Below are positions 1-6,092 of a stretch of 9,006 nt of DNA, one piece after another. The stretch is from positions 1 through 9,006 of the forward strand of contig RPQV01000110.1 in assembly GCA_003818595.1 (NCBI GenBank), written 5' to 3'. The notes below the pieces were generated by a model. The model was not told where the DNA came from. It made no database searches and worked only from the letters and a program-made list of their open reading frames with translations. The DNA comes from Calditrichota bacterium (GTDB lineage: Bacteria; Zhuqueibacterota; Zhuqueibacteria; Residuimicrobiales; Krinioviventaceae). Numbering within the stretch: position 1 is the first letter of the stretch; every line of letters begins with the position of its first letter. A program made the position numbers and the translations under genes.

Positions 1-2
1 TT

Positions 3-434
3 ATCAATTATGCAAAGCCCATTGTCCGGTCTGAAATGCCCGTTGTCTCCGGCGCGACGTCCATTGTCCGGTCTGAAATGCCCGATGTCTCCGGCGTGAA
101 GCCCATTGTCCGGTCTGAAATGCCCATGGTCTCCGGCGTGAGGATCATTGTTGATCGTGATTTGTCCATTGTCTTTCGTGCGAAGGTCAGCATCGAGCGG
201 GAAAGGATCATTGTCTCTGGTGAAATGCTCATGATCCAGAGTGAGAAGCAGAGTGTCCCGCACGAGAGAGCCGTTGTCTCTTGTGCGAAGGCGAGTGTCT
301 ATTGCGCAACATCGGGCGTCATTCGCGCAATGGGGGTGAGAGTCACGAAATTGCCGGCGTCATCCTGTCAAGTGTCCGCGTTCGCGCCGCAGACTTACAG
401 TATCCCCCAAAAATCAGAGAATCAAATCTTATAA
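3..434 (+). CDS. Possible 3' part of a heptapeptide-repeat ORF (plus strand), open at the left edge
   Basis: The frame is open from the window edge to a TAA ending at 434, so it could be the tail of a longer gene to the left; the first internal ATG is at 36. The translation is a run of seven-residue units such as PIVRSEM and PVVSGAT, decaying to forms like IIVSGEM and AVVSCAK, then a short non-repetitive tail. No signal peptide, membrane segment or catalytic motif is visible. A good plus-strand terminator begins about 50 nt after the stop, which is mild support for plus-strand transcription. Against it, any 21-bp repeat tends to keep frames open by itself, and the opposite strand is also open. 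It may be a non-coding repeat. Confidence 0.22.
   Translation: MNYAKPIVRSEMPVVSGATSIVRSEMPDVSGVKPIVRSEMPMVSGVRIIVDRDLSIVFRAKVSIERERIIVSGEMLMIQSEKQSVPHERAVVSCAKASVYCATSGVIRAMGVRVTKLPASSCQVSAFAPQTYSIPQKSENQIL
8..232 (-). CDS. Possible small heptapeptide-repeat protein, 74 aa (minus strand alternative)
   Basis: The minus-strand reading of the same repeat gives a self-contained ORF with ATG at 230-232 and a TAA at 8-10. Its units alternate between GISDRTM-like and GFTPET-like heptads, so it looks more uniform than the plus-strand reading. The residues are polar with regularly spaced Thr, Met and Ser/Asp-Arg, without hydrophobic stretches. Only a weak TGGA lies before the start, and the repeat continues upstream of the start codon (233-395) beyond the ORF. 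At most one of the two strands is likely to be a real gene. I cannot tell which from sequence alone and name no function. Confidence 0.2.
   Translation of the reverse strand: MSISPETMILSRSMLTFARKTMDKSRSTMILTPETMGISDRTMGFTPETSGISDRTMDVAPETTGISDRTMGFA
18..395. repeat. Degenerate 21-bp tandem repeat array, about 18 units
   Basis: Units of exactly 21 bp run from 18 in unbroken register (18, 39, 60, 81 and so on). The first six form a 42-bp higher-order repeat. Unit type A (18-38, 60-80, 102-122) is nearly identical in all three copies, with the core CATTGTCCGGTCTGAAATG. Unit type B (39-59, 81-101, 123-143) has the core TGTCTCCGGCG. From 144 on the units drift but keep an xxCATTGTCTxxxGTGxAAG skeleton, for example at 165-185 and 207-227, and fade out by about 395. 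There are no unique spacers, so it is not a CRISPR array. Since 21 is divisible by three, each open frame encodes a heptapeptide repeat. I do not recognise the repeat family. Confidence 0.85.
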
Positions 435-482
435 GATCTATAATAAATATTGAGATAATGACAGTCAAATAAATATTTGTCG

Positions 483-508
483 GGGCAGATGCTGTGTCTG
501 CCCTTTTT
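483..508 (+). terminator. Rho-independent terminator
   Basis: A perfect 7-bp stem, GGGCAGA (483-489) with TCTGCCC (497-503), closes a 7-nt loop and is followed by TTTTT at 504-508. On the opposite strand the stem is followed by CCGACAAATATTT rather than a T run, so the polarity is plus. It would end transcripts coming from the repeat region at 1-434. It lies just past the end of the minus-strand DUF2335-like gene (515) and may help separate the two transcripts. Confidence 0.75.
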
Positions 509-514
509 ATAATA

Positions 515-942
515 TTAATTTGTTTTAACTCGAGACGATTCCTCTGATTTATCCGATAAATGAGCTTTCCTTCCCAGCACAAATACAGTTACCAGACCAA
601 GCAGAGTTCCGCTCCCCAGAATTGTTCCCGATATGTTTTGTCCATTATATATCAGAAATGTGCTTGATATGAGGAATGAAAGAGATACTATCAGGCCGAA
701 TATTTGACCTCGTTTTCTCTCGGAGTAAGTTTAATAAATGCATTTGTCCCTGATATTCTACGATATTCTGCTTCCGATTTGATCAGTTCGAATATTTTCT
801 CCCCTAATCCAGGAATTGCTTCTTCATATTCTTTAAACATTTTGCCGGAAGGATATTCACCCTTATATATCTCCGTTTTTGACGCAAAAACATGTTTGAC
901 GTCCTGCGGTTGTTCATTCTGTTCTTTACTCTTCCGCGGCAA
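515..942 (-). pseudogene. DUF2335-like two-helix membrane protein, broken by a -1 frameshift near 730
   Basis: The first frame (TTG start at 942-940, GGAG at 950-947) gives about 71 residues, with a PSGKMFKEYEEAIPGLGEKIFELIKS-type block and then EAEYRR, and would run to a stop at 691. Reading back one base at the AAA of 732-730 gives TYSERKRGQIFGLIV, two hydrophobic segments separated by YNGQNISG, an FVLGRK end and a TAA at 515. Together about 142 residues match the DUF2335 layout: a short N-terminal domain with a Tyr-x(n)-Pro-Gly block, an H/Y-R helix, an RGQ motif, then two membrane helices. The spacing from YRR to RGQ fits the family only when the shift is made. The TM frame has a stop (TAA) just upstream of the join, so it cannot start far from there. 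Loss of one A from a short A run, or a sequencing error, is the simplest cause; no canonical slippery heptamer lies in frame. Function of the family is unknown to me. Confidence 0.72.
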
Positions 943-968
943 TTTTCTCCGAGTTTCAGTATCAGAGA

Positions 969-1160
969 TTATTCTTTTACGAGGAGGCCTTTCAATGCCC
1001 TTTTAGAATCACTTGTAAGCATCTCCCAGTCTCTGGATAATGCTTCGAAACCATTCTGCGAAAATAATTCATCAGGACACAATTCTGATTTATCCTGTTC
1101 AGGGTAGAGATCAAGTAAAGTTCCCGCCCCGGCAATTAAATTTTTAAAAAGATCAGACAT
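969..1160 (-). CDS. Small protein of 63 aa, upstream partner of the DUF2335-like gene
   Basis: ATG at 1160-1158 is preceded by GTGGATTTATC, in which GGA is a modest ribosome site at suitable spacing. The stop lies at 971-969, and the next gene on this strand starts 26 nt downstream, so the two probably share a transcript. The protein begins MSDLFKNLIAGAGTLLDLYP, a moderately hydrophobic stretch too short to be a confident membrane segment, followed by an acidic middle and a C-terminal part with DWEMLTSDSKRALKG. I recall short bacterial proteins with the same GAGTxLDxxP start followed by a small helical tail. I treat it as a real gene of unknown function on the strength of its composition, its start and its pairing. 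Confidence 0.6.
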   Translation of the reverse strand: MSDLFKNLIAGAGTLLDLYPEQDKSELCPDELFSQNGFEALSRDWEMLTSDSKRALKGLLVKE

Positions 1161-1212
1161 GATAAATCCACTATTTTTTACTACTTTATTTTATTCAACT
1201 TTATAAACAAAG

Positions 1213-1218
1213 ATTATA
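1213..1218 (-). promoter_or_regulatory. Candidate -10 box for the minus-strand pair
   Basis: The minus strand reads TATAAT here, a perfect sigma-70-type -10 hexamer, in an AT-rich stretch. It would give a leader of about 45 nt before the 63-aa gene. No recognisable -35 lies 16-18 bp upstream, and the preferred promoter sequence of this organism is unknown, so this is tentative. Confidence 0.28.
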
Positions 1219-1231
1219 TTTCCTGATTCTG

Positions 1232-1399
1232 ATGGCCTAGGATTATGATAAGGCTCAGTTTCTAATTAATCAAGATAATTTTAACAAAAGTAGAGGTATT
1301 AACGCCGAAAAATCAATTGTCAAAGAACTGCTGTATTACTTCCTGCCGAAACATAAAGTTTCAAAAGTATTCAGACAAATAGAAGTCAGAACTCCGTAG
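1232..1399 (+). pseudogene. Orphan reading frame with an in-frame stop at codon 3 (possible gene remnant)
   Basis: The frame reads ATG GCC TAG at 1232-1240 and then stays open for 52 codons to a TAG at 1397-1399. The translation after the internal stop starts DYDKAQFLINQDNF and contains KSIVKELLYYFLPKHK, which is protein-like (amphipathic, charged, few rare residues) rather than random AT-rich translation. A single C-to-T change in a CAG or CGG codon would account for the stop. There is no clear ribosome site before 1232. Its terminal TAG overlaps the strong Shine-Dalgarno of the next ORF. I do not recognise the family. It may be the remnant of a short gene or simply chance. Confidence 0.3.
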
Positions 1400-1405
1400 G
1401 AGGAG
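1398..1405 (+). promoter_or_regulatory. Strong Shine-Dalgarno AGGAGGAG
   Basis: AGGAGGAG is followed by TGAA and then ATG at 1410, close to ideal spacing. It is by far the strongest ribosome site in the window and is the main reason to take the 61-codon ORF upstream of polA seriously. Confidence 0.7.
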
Positions 1406-1409
1406 TGAA

Positions 1410-1595
1410 ATGTTCTTATGTTTGTTTGACAGATCCCGTGGTCGGGAAAAGAACTGTCACTGCCGCCGTCTCCAGCGGAGGACAGCTCTTGTTGGTCTTT
1501 CTACAAAATTTGGGGGGATACCCTGGCAGACTTTTGCTTGCATCACAAAGCATTTTGTGCTACATTACACTTACTTAATTATTGGGACGATATGA
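1410..1595 (+). CDS. 61-aa leader ORF ahead of polA
   Basis: This ORF starts at an ATG behind an AGGAGGAG site and ends with a TGA at 1593-1595 that overlaps the preferred polA start (ATG 1592-1594) in an ATGA junction. Such junctions usually mean translational coupling, so ribosomes from this ORF could feed polA, which has only GGGA of its own. The product is basic near the N-terminus, with four Cys overall (two in NCHCRR), and more hydrophobic at the end (LHYTYLIIG). It resembles no family I know. It could be a true small protein, a leader peptide whose only job is to control polA, or the start of a decayed gene. Its DNA also folds into alternative stems (separate entry). Confidence 0.42.
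   Translation: MFLCLFDRSRGREKNCHCRRLQRRTALVGLSTKFGGIPWQTFACITKHFVLHYTYLIIGTI
1428..1485 (+). promoter_or_regulatory. Mutually exclusive stems in the polA leader
   Basis: CTGTC at 1454-1458 can pair with GACAG on either side, at 1428-1432 or at 1481-1485. The left fold encloses a small hairpin, CCCG (1435-1438) with CGGG (1443-1446) around a TGGT loop. The right fold encloses CCGC (1463-1466) with GCGG (1475-1478), or alternatively CTCC (1470-1473) with GGAG (1477-1480). Two competing folds inside a short ORF with a strong ribosome site resemble an attenuation or translational-coupling device. No T-run terminator follows, so a translational rather than transcriptional switch would be expected. 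It matches no riboswitch class I know. Confidence 0.33.
1544..1559. promoter_or_regulatory. Inverted repeat CACAAA-GCAT-TTTGTG before polA
   Basis: A perfect 6-bp inverted repeat around a 4-bp centre ends 32 bp before the polA ATG. It could be a regulator-binding site or a small RNA hairpin. No convincing -35/-10 pair surrounds it, and it falls inside the 61-codon ORF. Confidence 0.28.
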
Positions 1596-4297
1596 GCATG
1601 AATTCCCATCCGGTGCTTTTTTTGATTGACGGCATGGCGTTGGCCTATCGGGTTTACTATGCTTTTGAACGCAATCCTTTGGTCAATTCGAGAGGGGAGA
1701 ACGTCAGCACGGTTTTCGGGTTTACCAATACGCTGCTGCAGTTGATCGATGGAGAAAAGCCGGATTTTTTCGCCGTCGTTTTCGACACTCCTGAACCCAC
1801 CTTTCGCCATGAGTTGTATGAAGAGTATAAAGCCACCCGCAAAGAAATGCCGGACGACATGGTGGAGCAGTTGCCGCGCATCCGCGAAATGCTCTCGGTA
1901 TTGCAGATCCCGATCATCGCCAAACCGGGATTCGAGGCGGATGACATCATCGGTACGCTGGCGCAACAGGCATCGCAGACCGGCGTGCGCACTGTCATCG
2001 TCTCCGGCGACAAGGATATGATGCAGCTGGTGAATTCGAAAACGGTCATTCTGAATCCCAAGCGGGGCGGACAGGGAGTCGAATGGGTGGATGAGCGCGG
2101 CGTTCAGGAAAAGATCGGTCTGCCGCCGGGCAAAATTATTGACTATTTGGCCTTGATGGGCGACTCTTCCGACAACATTCCCGGCGTCGCCGGCATCGGC
2201 CCGGTCACCGCGTTAAAATTGCTGCAGCAATTCGGCACCCTCGATCAGGTTTTGAGCCGCATCGAGGAAATCACTGATAAACGGGCGCGCACCTCTCTGG
2301 AAAAAAGTGCGGAGGCTGCCAGATTATCAAAGCAATTGGCCACAATTCATTGCAATGTTCCCCTGGAGACGTCCTACCGTGAACTGCAAATCGGTCAAAT
2401 CAACCGACAAACCGCCTTTGAATTTTTCCAGCGAATGGAATTTCGAACCCTGGCTGAACGATACGCGCCGATCAATCGCAATGTTGCGCGGGAATATCAT
2501 CTGCTGCACTCGGAAGCTGAACTGGAAGAATTGATCCGGCTGCTCGTCCGCACCGGCCGATTTGTATTTGATACCGAGACCACCAGCATCGACCCGATGA
2601 AAGCCGAGTTGGTGGGACTTTCGTTTTGCTGTTCTTCAGGAACAGCCTATTATGTGCCTGTCGATGGTCCGCATGATCTCACCAGCGAGAACAAGCCGCT
2701 GTCGCTGCGTCGCGCTCTGGCGCTGTTGAAACCGTTGTTCGAGGATGAATCGATAAAAAAATGCGGACAGAATGCCAAATATGATATTCTGGTGTTATCG
2801 CATTACGATATCGTCGTCAAAGGACTCGTCTTTGATACCATGCTGGCCAGTTATCTGCTCGATCCGTCCGCCCGTCAGCACAATTTGGATGCGCTCGCCC
2901 TGGCTCATTTCAATCTGAAAAAAATACCCACATCGCAGCTGATCGGCAGCGGCGCCAATCAAATCACCATGAATCAGGTTCCCATTGAAAATGTCAGTGA
3001 ATATGCCTGCGAGGATGCGGATGTGACCTGGCGGCTATGGGAAAAGCTGGAACCGCTGGTGGAAGAATTGGAACTCACCTCTCTGATGCAGCAGGTCGAG
3101 ATCCCGCTGATGTTCACCCTGATCACCATGGAAAAACACGGCGTCCATATCGATCGTTCCTTTTTGGGAAAATTATCGCACAGGCTCGAGGGCGAGTTGA
3201 ATGAAATTGAGCATCAGATTTATGAAAGCGCCGGCGTTCGTTTCAATATCAATTCCCCCAAACAGCTCGGCCAGATTCTTTTTGAAAAACTCAACCTGCC
3301 TTCTTCGCGCAAGACAAAAACAGGATTTTCGACCGATGTGACGGTTTTGGAAGAACTCGCCTCGCAGCATGAGCTTCCGCGCAAGATTCTCGATTATCGC
3401 CAATATGCCAAACTCAAATCGACCTATGTCGATGCCCTGCCGCGGATGGTGAATAGCCGGACCGGCAGATTACACACCAGTTACAATCAGACCGTCGCCG
3501 CCACCGGCAGGCTTTCGTCCAGCGATCCGAATTTGCAGAATATCCCGATTCGTACTGAATTGGGAAGCAGCATCCGCGCCGCATTTATCCCCACTGATGC
3601 GGATCATGTGTTGGTCGATGCCGATTATTCTCAGATCGAGTTGCGCATCATGGCGCATTTATCGGGCGACCGCACACTGCTGACCTCTTTTTTAAATGAT
3701 GAGGATGTTCATCAACGCACTGCCGCGTTGGTCTTTAATGTGCCTCCTGCTGAGGTGACGCCGGAGCAGCGGCGAAAAGCCAAAGAGGTCAATTTCGGCA
3801 TCATGTATGGTATGGGGGCGTACGGACTGTCCCAGCGCCTGAACATTTCGATGGATGAAGCTGTTCAGTTTATCGAGGCCTATTTTGTTTCTTATCCCCT
3901 GGTACAGCGTTTTATGGTGGATGTCGTGCGCGAGGCGCGCGAAAAGGGATATGTGACCACCCTTTTGAAGCGGCGTCGATACATTCCGGAAATCAACAGC
4001 GATAATCGACGCATCCGCGAATTTGCTGAACGCACGGCGATCAACACGCCCATCCAAGGGAGCGCGGCAGATATGATCAAGGTCGCGATGATTCATATTC
4101 AACGGCGGCTGGAGGCCGAACGTCTGCATACCAAAATGATCCTTCAGGTTCATGATGAATTGGTCTTTGACGTGCCCAAGACTGAATTGGATACCGTCAA
4201 GCTGCTCATTCGCCAAGAGATGGAGCACGCCATCACTCTACAGGTGCCGATCAAGGTCGAGATCGGCGTGGGTTCGAACTGGCTCGAGGCTCATTAG
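1592..4297 (+). CDS. polA: DNA polymerase I, full length (901 aa)
   Basis: Gap-filling and primer-removal polymerase of replication and excision repair. The 5' nuclease domain (about 1-290) has FLIDG with D13, VVFDTPEPTFRHELYEEYK, FEADDIIGT, VSGDKDMMQL and DYLALMGDSSDNIPGVAGIG. The proofreading domain is intact: DTET (D327, E329), GQNAKYD (N394, D398) and YACED (Y471, D475). Polymerase motif A is DADYSQIELRIMAHLSGD (D678), motif B is RRKAKEVNFGIMYG (K731, F735, Y739) and motif C is QVHDELVFDV (D855, E856). Phe in the O-helix position implies discrimination against dideoxynucleotides. Length is close to the E. coli enzyme (928 aa). I start at ATG 1592, 18 codons inside the longest open frame (TTG 1538). 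It gives D13 at the family position, has GGGA at 1584-1587 and forms ATGA with the leader ORF. ATG 1598 is also possible. The phosphatase gene follows after 1 nt. Confidence 0.97.
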   Translation: MSMNSHPVLFLIDGMALAYRVYYAFERNPLVNSRGENVSTVFGFTNTLLQLIDGEKPDFFAVVFDTPEPTFRHELYEEYKATRKEMPDDMVEQLPRIREMLSVLQIPIIAKPGFEADDIIGTLAQQASQTGVRTVIVSGDKDMMQLVNSKTVILNPKRGGQGVEWVDERGVQEKIGLPPGKIIDYLALMGDSSDNIPGVAGIGPVTALKLLQQFGTLDQVLSRIEEITDKRARTSLEKSAEAARLSKQLATIHCNVPLETSYRELQIGQINRQTAFEFFQRMEFRTLAERYAPINRNVAREYHLLHSEAELEELIRLLVRTGRFVFDTETTSIDPMKAELVGLSFCCSSGTAYYVPVDGPHDLTSENKPLSLRRALALLKPLFEDESIKKCGQNAKYDILVLSHYDIVVKGLVFDTMLASYLLDPSARQHNLDALALAHFNLKKIPTSQLIGSGANQITMNQVPIENVSEYACEDADVTWRLWEKLEPLVEELELTSLMQQVEIPLMFTLITMEKHGVHIDRSFLGKLSHRLEGELNEIEHQIYESAGVRFNINSPKQLGQILFEKLNLPSSRKTKTGFSTDVTVLEELASQHELPRKILDYRQYAKLKSTYVDALPRMVNSRTGRLHTSYNQTVAATGRLSSSDPNLQNIPIRTELGSSIRAAFIPTDADHVLVDADYSQIELRIMAHLSGDRTLLTSFLNDEDVHQRTAALVFNVPPAEVTPEQRRKAKEVNFGIMYGMGAYGLSQRLNISMDEAVQFIEAYFVSYPLVQRFMVDVVREAREKGYVTTLLKRRRYIPEINSDNRRIREFAERTAINTPIQGSAADMIKVAMIHIQRRLEAERLHTKMILQVHDELVFDVPKTELDTVKLLIRQEMEHAITLQVPIKVEIGVGSNWLEAH

Positions 4298-4298
4298 T

Positions 4299-5627
4299 AT
4301 GGATGTATACCGGGATAATCGCACTGATCTTTGTCGCGAAGAGATGGATCGGCTCAAGTCGCATTTTGATGACTTGAAAAGCCTGATTGAAGTCACCAAT
4401 ATCATCAGTTCCACCCTCGATCTTGAGCAGGTTCTTGCGTTGGTGATGGAAAAAGCGCAGGAGGTGATGCGGGCCGAAGCCAGTTCTGTTTTTCTGATCA
4501 ATCAGGAGACGCAGGCGCTCGAGTGTGAAATTGCGTTGGGCACTCATGCCGGACAGCTGAGCAAAAAAATAACCCTGGCAAAAGGCCAGGGTATCGCCGG
4601 TTGGGTCTGGCAGAATGCACAGCCGCTCATTGTGCCTGATGTTCAGCGCGATCAACGGTTTTATGGGCAGGTGGATACTCAATCCGGATTTGTGACCAGG
4701 TCGATCTTGGCGGTTCCCCTCATTTGGAAGGATCGTTTGATCGGCGTCGCTGAAGTGATCAACCGGACGGACGGCAAAGAGTACACCGAGTACGACTTGA
4801 ATCTTTTCACCACCTTTGGACGCCAGGTGGCGCTGGCCATTGAAAATGCCCGCTTCCACCAGCTCTCCCTGGAGCAGGAACGGTTAAGACAGCAGCTCGA
4901 GTCCGCGAAAGAGATCCAGCAGAGTTTCATGCCGCAAAAATTACCGCAGGGTGAAAACGGGATTTTTGATATTGCGGCTCGAAATTTGCCGGCTATTTCG
5001 GTCGGCGGCGATTTGTTTGACGTCCTGATGTTGGATGACCGCCATGTCGGCCTGCTCATCGGAGATGTCTCCGGCAAGGGTGTGCCGGCGGCGCTTTACA
5101 TGGCGCGTTTGATGAGCGATTTTCGTTTTTATGTGCAGCAATGTCGTCAACCTAGTGAATTATTGGAGAAACTCAACAATACCCTCGTGGATCGTGGCAG
5201 GCACGGCATGTTTGTGACCCTGCAGTTTGTGAATATTGATATTTGGACGGGTCGGTTGTGCTACAGTGAAGCCGGTCATCTGCCGATGATGTACATGAAA
5301 GACGGAAACGCTTCGCTTTTTCCAGCGGCCGGTAATCCTCCACTCGGCATACTTCCCGAGTTGACATTTGCCCAGAAGGAGATGCAGCTGACGCCGGGAG
5401 ATATCATCCTGTTATATACCGACGGCATTGTCGAGGCCAAAAATAATAAACATCTGGAATTCGGCATGAAACGGCTGACGACTATGTTGTCGAGGCCTTG
5501 GTCATCAGCGATGCAGATTGTGGAAGATTGCCTGAAACAGGTTTATCTGCACATGCAGTCCGCCCCGCAGCACGATGACATCACCCTCGTGTCTTTTCAA
5601 TGGCAAAAAGCTCAGTCCATGTCATAG
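4299..5627 (+). CDS. GAF domain-PP2C/SpoIIE serine phosphatase (RsbU-like, 442 aa)
   Basis: Cytosolic sensor phosphatase that would remove phosphate from a STAS antagonist, the activating step of a partner-switching pathway. Residues about 29-188 form a GAF domain (SSVFLINQETQ, GIAGWVWQ, RSILAVPLIWKDRLIGVAEVIN). A short coiled linker follows (EQERLRQQLESAKEIQQSFMP), then the SpoIIE/RsbU phosphatase domain to the C-terminus. Metal-binding acids are in place: VGGDLFD (D238), IGDVSGKG (D256), YTDGI (D375) and QHDD (D426, D427), with EAGHLP and GNPPLGI also conserved. No membrane segment is present, so the signal is probably a small ligand or partner bound by the GAF domain. The start at ATG 4299 lies 1 nt after the polA stop with GAGG at 4286-4289. 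The open frame extends upstream to 4152, but that part would overlap polA motif C and is not family sequence. Confidence 0.93.
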   Translation: MDVYRDNRTDLCREEMDRLKSHFDDLKSLIEVTNIISSTLDLEQVLALVMEKAQEVMRAEASSVFLINQETQALECEIALGTHAGQLSKKITLAKGQGIAGWVWQNAQPLIVPDVQRDQRFYGQVDTQSGFVTRSILAVPLIWKDRLIGVAEVINRTDGKEYTEYDLNLFTTFGRQVALAIENARFHQLSLEQERLRQQLESAKEIQQSFMPQKLPQGENGIFDIAARNLPAISVGGDLFDVLMLDDRHVGLLIGDVSGKGVPAALYMARLMSDFRFYVQQCRQPSELLEKLNNTLVDRGRHGMFVTLQFVNIDIWTGRLCYSEAGHLPMMYMKDGNASLFPAAGNPPLGILPELTFAQKEMQLTPGDIILLYTDGIVEAKNNKHLEFGMKRLTTMLSRPWSSAMQIVEDCLKQVYLHMQSAPQHDDITLVSFQWQKAQSMS

Positions 5628-5630
5628 TGC

Positions 5631-6092
5631 ATGATCAATATTGAAGGAATGGAGAGACGCATTTCATTTATGACCAAAACGATCGAACTGCATTTGACGA
5701 GTGATCCACCGCTCCTGAGCGTGATGCGGGCGGCTGTCAGTAAAGTTTGCGAATTGGCGGATTTCGAACATATGGAGACAAGCAAGATCATCTTGGCTAT
5801 CGATGAGGCTTGTTCCAACATTATCAAGCATGCTTACAAAGGTAAATCCGGCCAGAGCATCATCATTACCTGTAAAATCAAACCGACGCGGCTCGAATTT
5901 ATCCTTGAGGATGAGGGTGAACCGGCCGACATCGAGAAGATAAAATCACGACCGCTGCATGAAATCCGTCCTGGAGGTTTAGGAGTCTATTTGATCACTT
6001 CGGTGATGGATAAAGTCAAATATAGTTTTGGTGTGGATCGCGGCAATCGTTTGTATATGAGTAAACAGAGACCAAAGGATAAAACAACGTGA
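5631..6092 (+). CDS. RsbW/SpoIIAB-type anti-sigma or switch kinase (HATPase fold)
   Basis: Predicted Ser/Thr kinase of the GHKL fold that phosphorylates a STAS protein and may also bind a sigma factor or another target. The N box is IDEACSNIIKHAY with E59, N63 and H67, the G1 box is EDEGEPAD (D94, G96), and the G2 region is RPGGLGVYLI (113-122). The family G1 pattern DxGxG is DxGxP here, as in some RsbW-like kinases found beside GAF phosphatases. Residues 17-52 form the usual N-terminal strand and helix. The gene begins 3 nt after the phosphatase stop. In-frame ATGs at 5649 and 5670 are alternatives; 5670 (MTKTIELHL, 140 aa) fits the family start best, but no start has a well-spaced ribosome site, so coupling to the upstream gene is likely. 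No sigma-factor gene is in view. Confidence 0.9.
   Translation: MINIEGMERRISFMTKTIELHLTSDPPLLSVMRAAVSKVCELADFEHMETSKIILAIDEACSNIIKHAYKGKSGQSIIITCKIKPTRLEFILEDEGEPADIEKIKSRPLHEIRPGGLGVYLITSVMDKVKYSFGVDRGNRLYMSKQRPKDKTT

Noticed and set aside
18..395. CRISPR array
   Set aside because: The 21-bp units are contiguous with no unique spacers between them, and they drift gradually instead of staying identical.
343..582. 79-aa minus-strand ORF across the terminator
   Set aside because: It runs through the hairpin terminator and the end of the DUF2335-like gene in another frame, and its sequence is not protein-like.
730..740. Programmed -1 frameshift in the DUF2335-like gene
   Set aside because: The bases around the shift (ATT AAA CTT on the minus strand) do not form an in-frame X XXY YYZ slippery heptamer, so a deletion or sequencing error is more likely.
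704..1107. Plus-strand ORFs at 704-1006 and 892-1107
   Set aside because: They are antisense to the DUF2335-like and 63-aa genes, whose minus-strand translations show family-like features that these lack.
1426..1454. Sigma-70 promoter from the perfect TTGACA at 1426-1431
   Set aside because: No -10-like hexamer occurs 16-18 bp downstream (AAGAAC and neighbours), and TTGACA forms part of the leader stem.
1435..1540. Cobalamin or other known riboswitch upstream of polA
   Set aside because: The CCGCC and GGGAA pieces only superficially recall B12-box elements, the order of conserved blocks is wrong, and polA is not a usual target.
1538..1591. Longer polA start at TTG 1538
   Set aside because: The extra 18 residues do not match polymerase I N-termini, overlap the leader ORF and have no ribosome site, while ATG 1592 puts the first catalytic Asp at residue 13.
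3692..4228. 178-aa minus-strand ORF inside polA
   Set aside because: It is antisense to polymerase motifs A to C and its sequence is the shadow of polA codons, with no ribosome site or recognisable domain.
4251..4859. 202-aa minus-strand ORF opposite the polA end and the GAF domain
   Set aside because: It spans the boundary of two well-supported plus-strand genes and has no domain of its own, so it is an antisense shadow.
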